64,000 bases of DNA. Source: Acheta domesticus (Eukaryota; Arthropoda; Insecta; Orthoptera; Gryllidae). Within the stretch, counting starts at the first letter, position 1; every line of letters begins with the position of its first letter. The translations under genes were made by a program, and so were the position numbers. The notes below the pieces were generated by a model, which did not search any database, was not told the origin of the DNA, and saw only the letters and a program-made list of their open reading frames with translations. Of this stretch, positions 47,940 to 57,187 are shown one piece after another. The stretch covers positions 5,185,371-5,249,370 of the forward strand of contig JAHLJT010000631.1 of NCBI GenBank assembly GCA_031308135.1. Direction: 5' to 3'.

Positions 47940-49421
47940 CTTTACGGACAAAGCTTGATTTTCCCTAGGAAAGTGACACTTAGTGGGGCGAGCAGCATAA
48001 TTCTGACAGGCTTTGCTGATGCTTCGCAAAGAGCATATGGTTGTTCTGTAAAAGTGGTCAGCGGAAATTCTGAAGAAGAAGAAGAAGAAGAAGAAGAAGA
48101 AGAAGAAAGGCAAGTTCTCTAATAGCATCGAAATGAAAGCTTGCACCTCTAGCTGGTACCACCATTCCCCCGTCTTATTGTGTAGAGCAGTTTTGCCAGC
48201 TAAATTCATGATGAAAGTTTAAAATGCTATCTCTAGTTTGTAATGTCAACTCTGTACATTTCTTTACAAATAGTGCTGTAGAATTGTATTGGTTAAAACA
48301 CGGCCCAAATAAATCAGATTATTTAATTGCTAACAGACTTACCGTAATTAGACAGTGTTCCCAGGTGGAGGATTGGTTACACATTTTATTACTAAATTTG
48401 ATTTCACAAGAAAACCCTGCGGAAGTCATATCACAGGGAGTCACTGACAGAAGCCTGGCTACTAACATGGTTTCATGGTCTAGAGTGGATGATCCAGCCG
48501 ATACTTCAGTAGACGTTTCTGTCTGAGGTCGCTGAAAGGGCTAACGTACAATCACTACTCCATTCACAAACCTTTCTCACTACGACTTGTGCTGAGGAGG
48601 AATTTTTGTCTCAGAACTTATTAAAAAGTTCAACTCTTATCACAAATTGCAGAGGATCACAGTTGTCTATAATTTATCTATCAGTGTAGGACCAAGACCA
48701 TAGTATTGACAAAGATAGCCAGCCCTATCTCCACAAATGAGCTACGATATACGATATTAACTGTGAAATTAATTCAGAAAGAATCCTTTTCTGTTGCATG
48801 TAGGGTCCTTTCTAATAAAAAAAAAGAAAATTGCTAAAAAATCAAAACTGTTGAACCTTCTTCCTTTTTTAGACAATAATGGTATCATTCGAGTAGGTGG
48901 TAGATTGAGATATTCACTAATTGGCTCACGAGGCAAAACGCCAAATCATTCTCCCTCGGAAAAATGCTTTCGCAAGAGCCCTCATTACTATTATTCAAAA
49001 GACTTATTTACATGCTGGACGTCAATTAAGTGTTGTTTGCTGGTCAAATATTTTGGACTCCTGCCATTCAAAGACTAGTAAATAGTATAATTCATTATTG
49101 CTTTCCTTGCAGTAGATGGCGGTCAGAACCAACCTCCCAAATACGAGAATGATGCAGTCAAAAACATGGAGTTTACCTGGTGGATTACTGTAGTCCGTTT
49201 CTAACAAAGCCATTGATAGGTGCAAGGCACGTTGTAAATCATGGATTGTGTGTCATGCAACAAAAGCTGTCCACCTCGACATAGTGGAAAATTTAACCAC
49301 AAATGAATTTATAGCTGCCTTAAAAATATTCGGGTCTCGCAGGGGCTACCCCAGAATCATTTGTAGTGATAAAGCCAGAACATTTGTGAAACCAACAAGC
49401 CAGTTTGCTGAGATATGAAAG
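47940..49421 (+). pseudogene. BEL/Pao LTR-retrotransposon RNase H-integrase remnant
   Basis: Scattered plus-strand segments follow BEL/Pao order: FPRKVTLSG and GFADASQRAYG (about 47,960-48,050; RNase H start), a 'SLIASK' plus LAPLAGTTIP block (about 48,120), DYLIANRLTVIRQC and NPAEVISQGV (about 48,320-48,450), FLDNNGIIRVGGRLRYSL (about 48,870, pre-integrase), KTYLHAGRQL (about 49,000, zinc-binding region), and HATKAVHLDIVENLTTNEFI with YPRIICSD (about 49,255-49,370, integrase core). Frameshifts and stops are frequent. A (GAA)n run interrupts the RNase H region. No LTRs or gag were recognised. An old, inactive fragment of a retrovirus-like element. Confidence 0.8.
48072..48109. repeat. (GAA)n microsatellite
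   Basis: About 12 GAA units arose inside the decayed BEL/Pao RNase H coding region and continue its frame as a glutamate run. Confidence 0.9.
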
Positions 49422-52400
49422 CTTTTCAACACTCGTCAGGAATACACGATCCTCAAAAAGGTCCTTGCTCTAACATGGAGTTGAATGGCAGTTTTTACTA
49501 CCTCGTTCACTATTTCGCAAAGGATTGGCAGTGGCAGCAGTAGGGTCCTAGAAATTTCATTTAAAACACTCTCTGGGGCAAAATTATACTTCGCTCTCTG
49601 AACTACATACTTTGTTAATCCAGATAGAACATAGCATGTTAAACTCACGGACTCTGGCCGCTTTCTCTGGGAAGGATATCGAAGCCTCATACTAATTCCA
49701 AATCATTTAATTTATAGACACTCTCTTAGTTCTAGAGCCGGACAAAAACTCCTTCGGTTCCGTTCGTTCTCGACGGCGATACCAGGCGCGCTGATACTAC
49801 GGTGTCTGAGAATGCCAGTTCCGGAACTACCATTATCGAGAACGAACGATACTGAAACTTGGCCTGTTATCGGTGTGCGCCGACCGCGTCGAATAAATGC
49901 TGGAGGCATCACCGGAGCTCTCGCCACCGTTTATTATAGCTCAAACTCGAGGCAGTCTGGCGGTATGTCTTGTTGAATAAGGCAAAATATTTTTGCGATT
50001 TGCGAGATTTGTACGTTGACCAATGCACAAGCAATCTCGCGGTACCTGTAATTTTTGTAGATAGCCTTCGGCTTTTGACATGTATAGGATAAAAATAATG
50101 AAAAAACAACAATCATGACGAATATTTATTTCGCCTTTTCATGTAAATATATCTTAAGACATATTTAACTTTCTGAGCTTTTTTTCCTTGAAATGTATTT
50201 CTATTTTCTTCTTGTTTGGTTAAAAATGTATGTTTAAATCATTTCCACTTTCACCAATTCCAGCCGTTTGTCTCCCAACCTCTATTTTTTATCTAGATCT
50301 AGACCGAGGATGTCATTTGTTTTTGAATTTGACATTCTGTATCTTTAGATACCACAAGCTCGCTTTCCTCTTAATTCTTTACACAAAGAAAACAAGTGGT
50401 GGGTCATAGGTGACCGGTGAGTCATGGAGGGGAGCGCTGGCCTCAGATTCGCATTGCAAACATCACTGGCGTCTCAGGGGGCAAGTCGATTACCCCGACT
50501 TCCGACGTTGATATCTCACCGTCCTACATGTTCTTCCAGGAAGGTAAAGGAAACAGAAGGAAGGTTTTGTTAATTGAAAGAATTATGCGTTAGATCTCTT
50601 TCGTATGTCAGTGATAGAATTCAAGTCAATTAAAACATTTATTTTTATCATTTCTAGGCTTATAATAAATTAAAGCGTTTTTCTATGGCGCAAAAATTTT
50701 ATAAATTTATTAATTTTCCCTCGTTTTATGTGGTGTATAAATGTAGTATATTACAATTAATTATGAATTTCGAATTTCTGAAAACTCTACCCGTGTGTGG
50801 CGATAGGGCATGGAGTTGAATAGGCTGATTTGCAGTGGGCACCGTTGTTTGGCCGCCAATTGTTCCACCTAATTCAGAGGCCATGGCGGCCTACATCAAC
50901 TGTTACACAATAAATTGTGCCCAGTAACGAAAGGACGTTTTCACACAGGGAAGAATAGTACCCATTTCAATTTTGATTCGCATATGCGTTTTATTATGTA
51001 ATGATGAAATTAATATAAAATATTATTTGTTTTTAATAAATATGCCTTACATTCGAATGTGTAAGAAACGTAAATGACATAACAATAGATATGAAATGAA
51101 TTATTTTTCCCTTAATAAATATTCTTGTGCTTTCATATATAATTCTGGAATGTAAACTTTTATCATTACTTTCTTTGCTTACTTGAAAATAAACTGCAGG
51201 TTCAGTTACGTTATTAGAGATTCCAATTAATATCCTTTATTTCAATATTTAGTAATAATTCACAATGTAAAAACTATTGATGAAAATTATTTTAGTTTTT
51301 ATTTTTATTCTATTTTATTTATATTGCTAAAAAGTTGATTTTAAATTACTTTTTGCACATTTTTTGCTTTTAATTATTTAAAAATTGTACTATTTTCTCT
51401 CTAAAGTTATTTGCAATTAATCGAGATGTTGCTACTTTTCAACCAATTAATAGATAAATTGAAATAGCATTTTATTGCGATTATAATTAATCAATCACAA
51501 TTAAATGCAAGAGTTCTGCGAACACAATACGTGACGACCTTAAATCCCGCAGTTGCGTCGAGCTGCCGAGCCGCCGAGCCTGCGCACAGCGCCCGGCGGC
51601 GGCCGCGTATGCCGAGACTGCGGTTACCGGCCGATACTGACGAGAACAGCCGAGAATGGAGCGGTTCCGATAGTTCCGTTTCTCGAGTGAGACCTACGTG
51701 TAGTTTTCGACAGGCAGATAAGGAGCGCGCGCGCGCGACCTTCAAGGCTCCGAGACTGAGAAAGCAAAGCCGGCGAGAACGATCGATAATAGAATGCGTT
51801 TTGCCCGGCTCTACTTAGTTCAATGGATTTTGATCAAGAATAAAAACAGGTGTTGGCAACACTCCGTCGTTATTACACGGTAAAAAATCAATTATTTGGA
51901 AATTCTAGACTAAAAGTTATTTTGCCTCACTACAAGCTCGCACAAAATGGAAATCCGTTTCCGACTTGGTCATTTTAATTGAGGATTCTCCTCAATCTTC
52001 TGTTGTGGAAGATTGGGGTAGTCACTTAGACTCTCCCTGACTCCCTGACTTTGTGGTAAGCGATTGTTCTAGTGCCAGCTTAAGAGAGGTGATGGGAGAC
52101 TTTGATGAGGAGAACTAATGGCCACAGCCGTTGACGCGCCCGAAATAATCAAATTAACATAAACTAAATAAGCATTTCGACATTTTCTTACCTAAAATTG
52201 TTGCCACTTTTGTTTCATCTGAAACATCAACTGGAAAATTAATCAGGAATTAAATGCTTGAGAAATGATTATAAACACGGCTAAATTATCAAAAATGAAT
52301 AAATGATGATGTAATCATTTAAACTCGAATTTCATTTTACTCCAAATTTTGAAATTCTCCAGTCTACATCCAGTCCAGTTCTGAATGGCCATACACCTAA

Positions 52401-52429
52401 CCTCATCTATGAAAGACAAACAAACAACA
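49422..52429. other. Unassigned, includes a CpG-rich island at 51,530-51,830
   Basis: Bases 49,720-49,930 and 50,400-50,530 are moderately GC-rich without a recognised motif, and 50,580-51,520 is very AT-rich. At 51,530-51,830 there is a sharp CpG-dense patch including a GCGCGCGCGCG run (about 51,727). It could be a promoter, but no exon, TATA box or known protein is visible on either strand. The open frames of 84 and 95 codons there follow from composition. Confidence 0.3.
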
Positions 52430-52610
52430 ATTGTATTCTTGATGTCTTCCGGGCTGATGTGCCGTGGTGCAATTGGCTTGGAACTGCCAAACGTTTCGCC
52501 CACGACTGCGGTGGGCATCTTCAGTGGCGGGGTCTCGGGCGAAGTGTCCGGGACAGCGGCTTACTGGCGACTGACTCCGGCCGTGAAAGCCTTCAATGCT
52601 TTATAAACAA
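52430..52610 (-). repeat. Penelope-like LTR remnant with hammerhead core
   Basis: Read on the minus strand, it contains CTGAAGA (52,518-52,524), a stem TGCCCAC...GTGGGC and GAAA (52,494-52,497). This is the CUGANGA-stem II-GAAA core of a hammerhead ribozyme, followed by 'cgtttggcagttccaagcc'. The PLE at 54,681-57,173 has the same core in its LTR but a different sequence around it, so this is another PLE family. No RT is attached. Confidence 0.6.
52494..52524 (-). ncRNA. Hammerhead ribozyme core (orphan)
   Basis: CUGAAGA and GAAA flank a stem of six pairs (GCCCAC/GTGGGC) with loop CGCAGTC. The stem III and stem I partners and the cleavage site were not worked out, so activity is unknown. Hammerheads in PLE LTRs are established knowledge. 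Confidence 0.55.
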
Positions 52611-53479
52611 TTGTATTATTAAAAACATTAATTTATTTAGTATTTCTGAGCCTACGTGCGTCAAAAAAATACAAAAACTTGAAGTACATTACATAATTCC
52701 TAATGAGACAGTACAAAAGTCAGAATACAGTACAAAAGCCACCGATAAATATTGTGTTCTACAGTTTTTCTCTTATCTCCGTTAATTTTTGAAGAAAATG
52801 TTTCTAAGTGTAGAGTATTGAATTGCCGCAAATTAATGCTGGATTCAACCTTTGTGGCACAGTCCTTGCAGGATAATTTGTTGCACGTCATTCTAATAGG
52901 TATTCATACACCTATAACGAGCATGTTGACAGTAGAAGACTTATATATCTTGTAAACTTTTCGCAAATAGAATGAGCTGGTTTTGATAGCACAAGCATTA
53001 ATGTCCTGGAACACTGAATCCGTATGCTCCCCTGGCGTTACTACTACCAGCAGAACTTATATGCCGTGCGTATTGCGTCCTGCAGGGGTTCAGTTTTCAG
53101 TAAGTTGCGGTACATACGTGGACTGCACATGGAACCTTTGCCCAGTCAGTCCTCAACCGATTGATAAGAGATAGAATTCTGCAGCCTTCAGTGACAGAAC
53201 TGGCACTTCTGATAATCAATTATCTAACGCTAATTCTGTGAACATGCTACATTGATGGTGGGAAAGAAGCTATTGATTGTTTCATAATTCAAAATTGTTA
53301 TAGATCGATTTCAATTAAAATTTCTCTCTAACTTCTTACAATCTGTTATTTGCTACTACTTCTGTGAACATGACGGAAAGCGGGAAATTGATAGCGGGAA
53401 AGTTGCTATTGATTGTGTCATAATTCAAAATTATTATAAATCAATTTCAATTGAAATGTTTGTTTAATTTTTAAACAAA
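52611..53479. other. Unassigned stretch
   Basis: Two near-repeats are seen: 'gggaaagaagctattgattg' (about 53,260) and 'gggaaagttgctattgattg' (about 53,397), each followed by 'cataattcaaaatt' and 'atcaatttcaatt'. That is a tandem duplication of about 135 bp. No coding identity. Confidence 0.4.
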
Positions 53480-53922
53480 TTTTTCTCTAAAAGGCACCAA
53501 ATTTTTCTTTAAATTTTCTCCTTTCCCATTAAAAAGGGGCAGTAAAAAATGTGGTGCTAGATCCGTTTTTGGCGAACTCTCTGTGCTTTCGAAAATTAAA
53601 AAATTTAACGTTTCAAAACTATAAAATTGAAGACAGATATTTGCCTTAAAATTGTTCAAAAATCAGTCCATAGTAAAAATGATGTACGTTTTTTTTTTAG
53701 AAAAGAGCAGTTTTTGCGTTATTTTGAGCTTGAAATTAATGCAATTAAAAAAATCATTTTCTCAAAAATCGTTCCATATTTGTTCTTCATTTTTTTTCAT
53801 GTGTAGAAGAGGGTCCGCTTAAAAGAATGGCGTGGTCTCATTTTCGTTGAACTCTCTAAATTTTCGAAAATTGCAAATTTAGAAATAATGCGAGAACGTA
53901 TATGCCGTTGTAGCACCACTAG
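53480..53922 (+). repeat. DINE-like 3' end, variant 2
   Basis: The monomer body ('aaaaaggcaccaaatttttc', 'aaattgaagacagatatttg', 'aaaaatcgttccatatttg') runs to the end 'atgccgttgtagcaccact' plus AG at 53,922, followed by T. Hairpin pairing is weakened (GCC...AGC). Confidence 0.6.
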
Positions 53923-54029
53923 TTTAACCATACCCCCCGAATACACTTGCAGATCCCCAGTATTACTGGTATTATTACTAGACCTGCATTTTTACTATCT
54001 CTTTTTTATTATTAACAAAGTATAGAGAA

Positions 54030-54610
54030 AATGTTGTAATGCTGCGGAAAACAGATTTTTTTCATTTTTGGGAGTATTTCACGCGAAGTTTTTGTTTTTT
54101 TTCTCCAATAGGACAAAAAACGCTTATAAAATGGCGCGTATCTCACTTTCGTTGAATTATCTGAATTTTCGAAAACTACAGATGTTCAAAATTTGTTCGG
54201 TCTCTTCAACAATATTGAAGATAGAGATTCTTAATAAAATATGTTCTTCAAAGTTGCGTCTTTAAATAAGGCAATGAACGATTTTTCAAAAACCTGAGTA
54301 GTACTCGTGCAGTTTTCAATGAAATGAGCGATATTAAAACACAATTTTCTCAAAGATGCTCCAAAATATTCAATCAAAACATGCGTATTGAACCAGGTGT
54401 TACTTTTCTATGATCTTAAATTCATATTCCAATTTCCTATTAGGGGAGCAAATATTTGAAAAAATTTGAAAAACTAGCGTTGCTATGAAATGGCTCAAAC
54501 TTTCTCATAAAAGTTAGTTTCTTGTTCTCCTGAATCGGAGCTAGTTTTATGGTTTCGCCACTCCTTTTCCCAGTTTCTATCTATCGGTGACTAAAAGAAC
54601 TACCCGTGTT
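54030..54610. repeat. Two DINE-like fragments facing each other
   Basis: Bases 54,030-54,470 are a body fragment in A1 orientation ('attgaagatagagattctta', 'acaattttctcaaagatgct'). Bases 54,486-54,610 are a 3' end in the opposite orientation, starting CTAGCGTTGCTATGAAATGG and continuing to a 'ctatctatcggtgactaaaa' block that matches the region just inside the A1 inner end. Confidence 0.55.
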
Positions 54611-54666
54611 CCCTTTAGCTTCTCTGAGAACATTCGCAGTGAAGAGCTCCCACGCGCTCTCCGAAT

Positions 54667-54680
54667 ACTTCGTATGTCTA
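54667..54680. other. Left 14-bp TSD of the PLE insertion
   Basis: ACTTCGTATGTCTA here is repeated exactly at 57,174-57,187, on either side of the Penelope-like element. Confidence 0.8.
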
Positions 54681-54716
54681 GTAGTAGGAAATGGTGTGGC
54701 ATTTACGATGCTATCA

Positions 54717-54777
54717 TCGAAATCAATATTTGATGTAGGCTCCTCATCGTAACTGTTTATTTTCGCATAAAGCTTTT
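54717..54777 (-). repeat. Inverted LTR fragment capping the PLE 5' end
   Basis: It is the reverse complement of 57,108-57,169 over about 61 bp ('gcataaagctttt' against 'aaaagctttatgc' and onward through 'gatgaggagcctac'). It lies between the left TSD and the truncated ORF. Confidence 0.85.
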
Positions 54778-56511
54778 ATGTCAGAGTCTTCCACTAAACA
54801 CAGTTTAAAACAGAAAATAGATAACAATAGTTTACTCATCTCTAAAGCCGACAAAGGAAATTCTGTAGTCATTCTGGACAAATCTGATTATCACCAAAAA
54901 ATTTCCGACTTCATAAACAATAATAACATCGTACCTATTAAAAAAGATCCCACGAACAAACACTTGTGCGACATCAAAAAAGAACTTGCAGAATCCAAAG
55001 CTCTTTTCCCCGCCCCTAACAGAATCATCCCCCCTAATCCACTTCCACCTCGACTGTACGGCCTCCCGAAAATTCACAAACCTTCTACACCGATAAGACC
55101 TGTCGTTTCATACACCAATTCCATTACACACAGACTCGCACAGAAACTCAACCAAGATTTTGCCAAACACATCAAATTCTCTCCCTCTCACACTATCAAC
55201 AACAGTATCAATCTAGTAGACAAGATCAAAGACGTAGTTGTGCCACCCAATGGCAAACTGATTTCCTTAGACGTGACGAACCTTTTTCCGAGCATCCCGA
55301 CCACGGAATGCAAACATATTCTACGGGACATCCTTGATAACTCTTTGAGTCCAATTCCTATAAAAAATGAGCTGTACAACCTGAAATCTCTCTGTTTAGA
55401 CATAAATTACTTTAAATTTGACAATACATTTTTCACTCAAACTTCTGGCCTACCTATGGGGTCCCCACTTTCCCCACTACTAGCAGACATTTTTATGGAC
55501 AACCTAGAGAAACAAATTTTTAATTCTGGACACCCTCAGTTAAAAAATGTAACCTATTGGTATAGATACGTAGATGACATCATAGTACTTTGGACCGGCA
55601 CTTACAGACAACTGAAAAACTTCACTGACTTCCTTAATTCTATACATGCTAATATACAATTTCCAGTAGAGAAGGAAAATGAGAACAGAACCCTTAACTT
55701 TCTAGACCTATCCATCACTTTAGTGAATGACAGACACGCTTTTGACATATACAGGAAACCGACACACACCGACACAGTAATTCATAACAGTTCACAACAT
55801 CCACCCTCTCACAAACACGCAGCAATCCATAGTATGGTTCACAGATTGTTCTCAATTCCTCTCTCCCCCCAGAACATCAGGAAAGAAATTCTTATCATTA
55901 AACAAATAGCTACCAATAATGGCTACAACGACTGTCTTATTGACAACCTTATCAAAAGAAAAACTATCTCCCTTAACACAAAAACATTAACTTCACTGAC
56001 TCCCACGCACACAACACACACGCACACCAGATATACCATCCCCTTCTTTGGAACATTGTCACTCAAAATTGCCAAAAAGCTCAGTCAATTCGACATACAC
56101 GTCACATTCAGCACACCAACCTGTCTCCACACCACACTCTCCCACAACAAAGATCCGATCCCCAAGCCTCTATCATGTGGGGTGTACTCCATTTCCTGTG
56201 GTAGTTGCAATGCTAAATATATTGGCCAAACCGGAAGATCCTTTAAACAAAGGATCAAAGAACACAGACAAGCTCTCACACAAAAAACCACACATTCACA
56301 CTTTGCCAACCATCTATTAGAACAAGGACACTCGTTCAATGCAGACACTGACGTCAAAATTTTAGAAATTGAAAACAGATACACACATAGACTTAAACTA
56401 GAAGCAATACACATTAATAATTTATTAAACAATCCCCAACACGCTATTTTGAATGAACAGATTCCTTCTCTCTCCCCTCTTCTGAAACTGGCCGCTTCCA
56501 AAGCACATTAA
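54778..56511 (+). CDS. Penelope-like reverse transcriptase with GIY-YIG endonuclease (5'-truncated, frame open)
   Basis: 577 codons without a stop. The protein copies its RNA at a nick made by its own endonuclease. RT: SKADKGNSVVILDKSDY (22-38), RLYGLPKIHKP (92-102), SLDVTNLFPSIPTTE with the first catalytic Asp at 165, TSGLPMGSPLSPLLADIF (222-239), YVDD at 264-267, and a RTLNFLDLSI block (304-313). GIY-YIG: CGVY (467-470), cysteines 474 and 477, KYIGQTGRSFKQRIKEH (480-496) with Arg487, and a Glu near 542 (LEAIH). Full PLE proteins usually have another 100-200 residues before the ADKG block. Here the inverted LTR joint lies just upstream, so the ATG at 54,778 is probably an internal Met. All visible catalytic residues are kept, which implies a recent insertion. 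Without its N-terminus it is probably inactive. Confidence 0.85.
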   Translation: MSESSTKHSLKQKIDNNSLLISKADKGNSVVILDKSDYHQKISDFINNNNIVPIKKDPTNKHLCDIKKELAESKALFPAPNRIIPPNPLPPRLYGLPKIHKPSTPIRPVVSYTNSITHRLAQKLNQDFAKHIKFSPSHTINNSINLVDKIKDVVVPPNGKLISLDVTNLFPSIPTTECKHILRDILDNSLSPIPIKNELYNLKSLCLDINYFKFDNTFFTQTSGLPMGSPLSPLLADIFMDNLEKQIFNSGHPQLKNVTYWYRYVDDIIVLWTGTYRQLKNFTDFLNSIHANIQFPVEKENENRTLNFLDLSITLVNDRHAFDIYRKPTHTDTVIHNSSQHPPSHKHAAIHSMVHRLFSIPLSPQNIRKEILIIKQIATNNGYNDCLIDNLIKRKTISLNTKTLTSLTPTHTTHTHTRYTIPFFGTLSLKIAKKLSQFDIHVTFSTPTCLHTTLSHNKDPIPKPLSCGVYSISCGSCNAKYIGQTGRSFKQRIKEHRQALTQKTTHSHFANHLLEQGHSFNADTDVKILEIENRYTHRLKLEAIHINNLLNNPQHAILNEQIPSLSPLLKLAASKAH

Positions 56512-57031
56512 TCCCTCTGCCTGCCTCTTTTCCGCCACCCGCCGGGGCCTTTCCCGCAATGGCCATTTCCTAGAAAAAAATCCGCGTTCTCCCCTACCTC
56601 CATTGAACGTTTCCTTTAAATAGCGTACAATGCCTTCGCTCTTCGCTGTCTTGTCTGGACTGAGGCCCACAGCCGCCTCTAAGAGGTATGTCAGTTTGCT
56701 CACCTAAATTTATTTATTCATTTATTTATTTAGTTACATATTTATTCATTTTCTATTTTCACCTCTCTTCAAAATGTACATTTGTTATTCAAAATTATGT
56801 TTCCATCTACACATTTTATATTATACTTTTCCAGTTTTATTTCACTCCAGTTTGCTTCATAATATTATTTGTAATAGATTCCATTTATTTTATTTAATTT
56901 TCATTTGTCATTTTTTTTAAAATTTATATGTCCATTTCACATTTTACATTTCTTTAAAATCCAATTCTTGACAATATTCTGTAAAAAGTTTTTAATTCTT
57001 TAAAATTTTTAAATTTTTTGTAATTTAGATA

Positions 57032-57072
57032 TATTATTATTATTATTATTATTATTATTATCATCATCATTA
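57032..57072. repeat. (ATT)n/(ATC)n microsatellite in the PLE 3' region
   Basis: Roughly ten TTA units are followed by four ATC units, immediately before the hammerhead core. Confidence 0.9.
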
Positions 57073-57082
57073 TTTTGTAGCA

Positions 57083-57109
57083 CTGAAGATGGCCGCAATG
57101 CGGCCGAAA
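57083..57109 (+). ncRNA. Hammerhead ribozyme core in the PLE LTR
   Basis: CTGAAGA (57,083-57,089), T, then a perfect 6-bp stem GGCCGC-AAT-GCGGCC (57,091-57,105), then GAAA (57,106-57,109). It fits the hammerhead consensus CUGANGA-stem II-GAAA. Stem III and stem I partners were not traced, so cleavage is not shown. In PLEs such ribozymes are known and thought to process the element RNA. Confidence 0.7.
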
Positions 57110-57173
57110 AAGCTTTATGCGAAAATAAACAGTTACGATGAGGAGCCTACATCAAATATTGGTTTCGATTTTG

Positions 57174-57187
57174 ACTTCGTATGTCTA
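57174..57187. other. Right 14-bp TSD of the PLE insertion
   Basis: ACTTCGTATGTCTA is identical to 54,667-54,680. Confidence 0.8.

Larger units (their letters stand above)
54681..57173 (+). mobile_element. Penelope-like retroelement insertion, 5'-truncated
   Basis: A 14-bp TSD flanks about 2.5 kb. At the left, 54,681-54,777 is an inverted piece of the element's own LTR: 54,717-54,777 is the reverse complement of 57,108-57,169 with few mismatches. It joins the ORF directly at about 54,777. At the right are a 3' UTR (GC-rich 56,520-56,640, then AT-rich), an (ATT)n run, a hammerhead core (57,083-57,109) and the LTR end. 5' truncation capped by an inverted LTR fragment is common in Penelope-type insertions. 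Confidence 0.8.

Noticed and set aside
51491..51818. Coding exons on either strand of the CpG-rich island
   Set aside because: Both strands are open and arginine/serine-rich because stop codons are rare in GC-rich sequence. There is no domain or splice pattern.
52385..52606. 73- and 108-codon plus-strand ORFs
   Set aside because: They overlap the PLE LTR remnant and hammerhead on the minus strand and have no protein identity.
56085..56501. 138-codon minus-strand ORF
   Set aside because: It is the shadow of the PLE GIY-YIG coding region.
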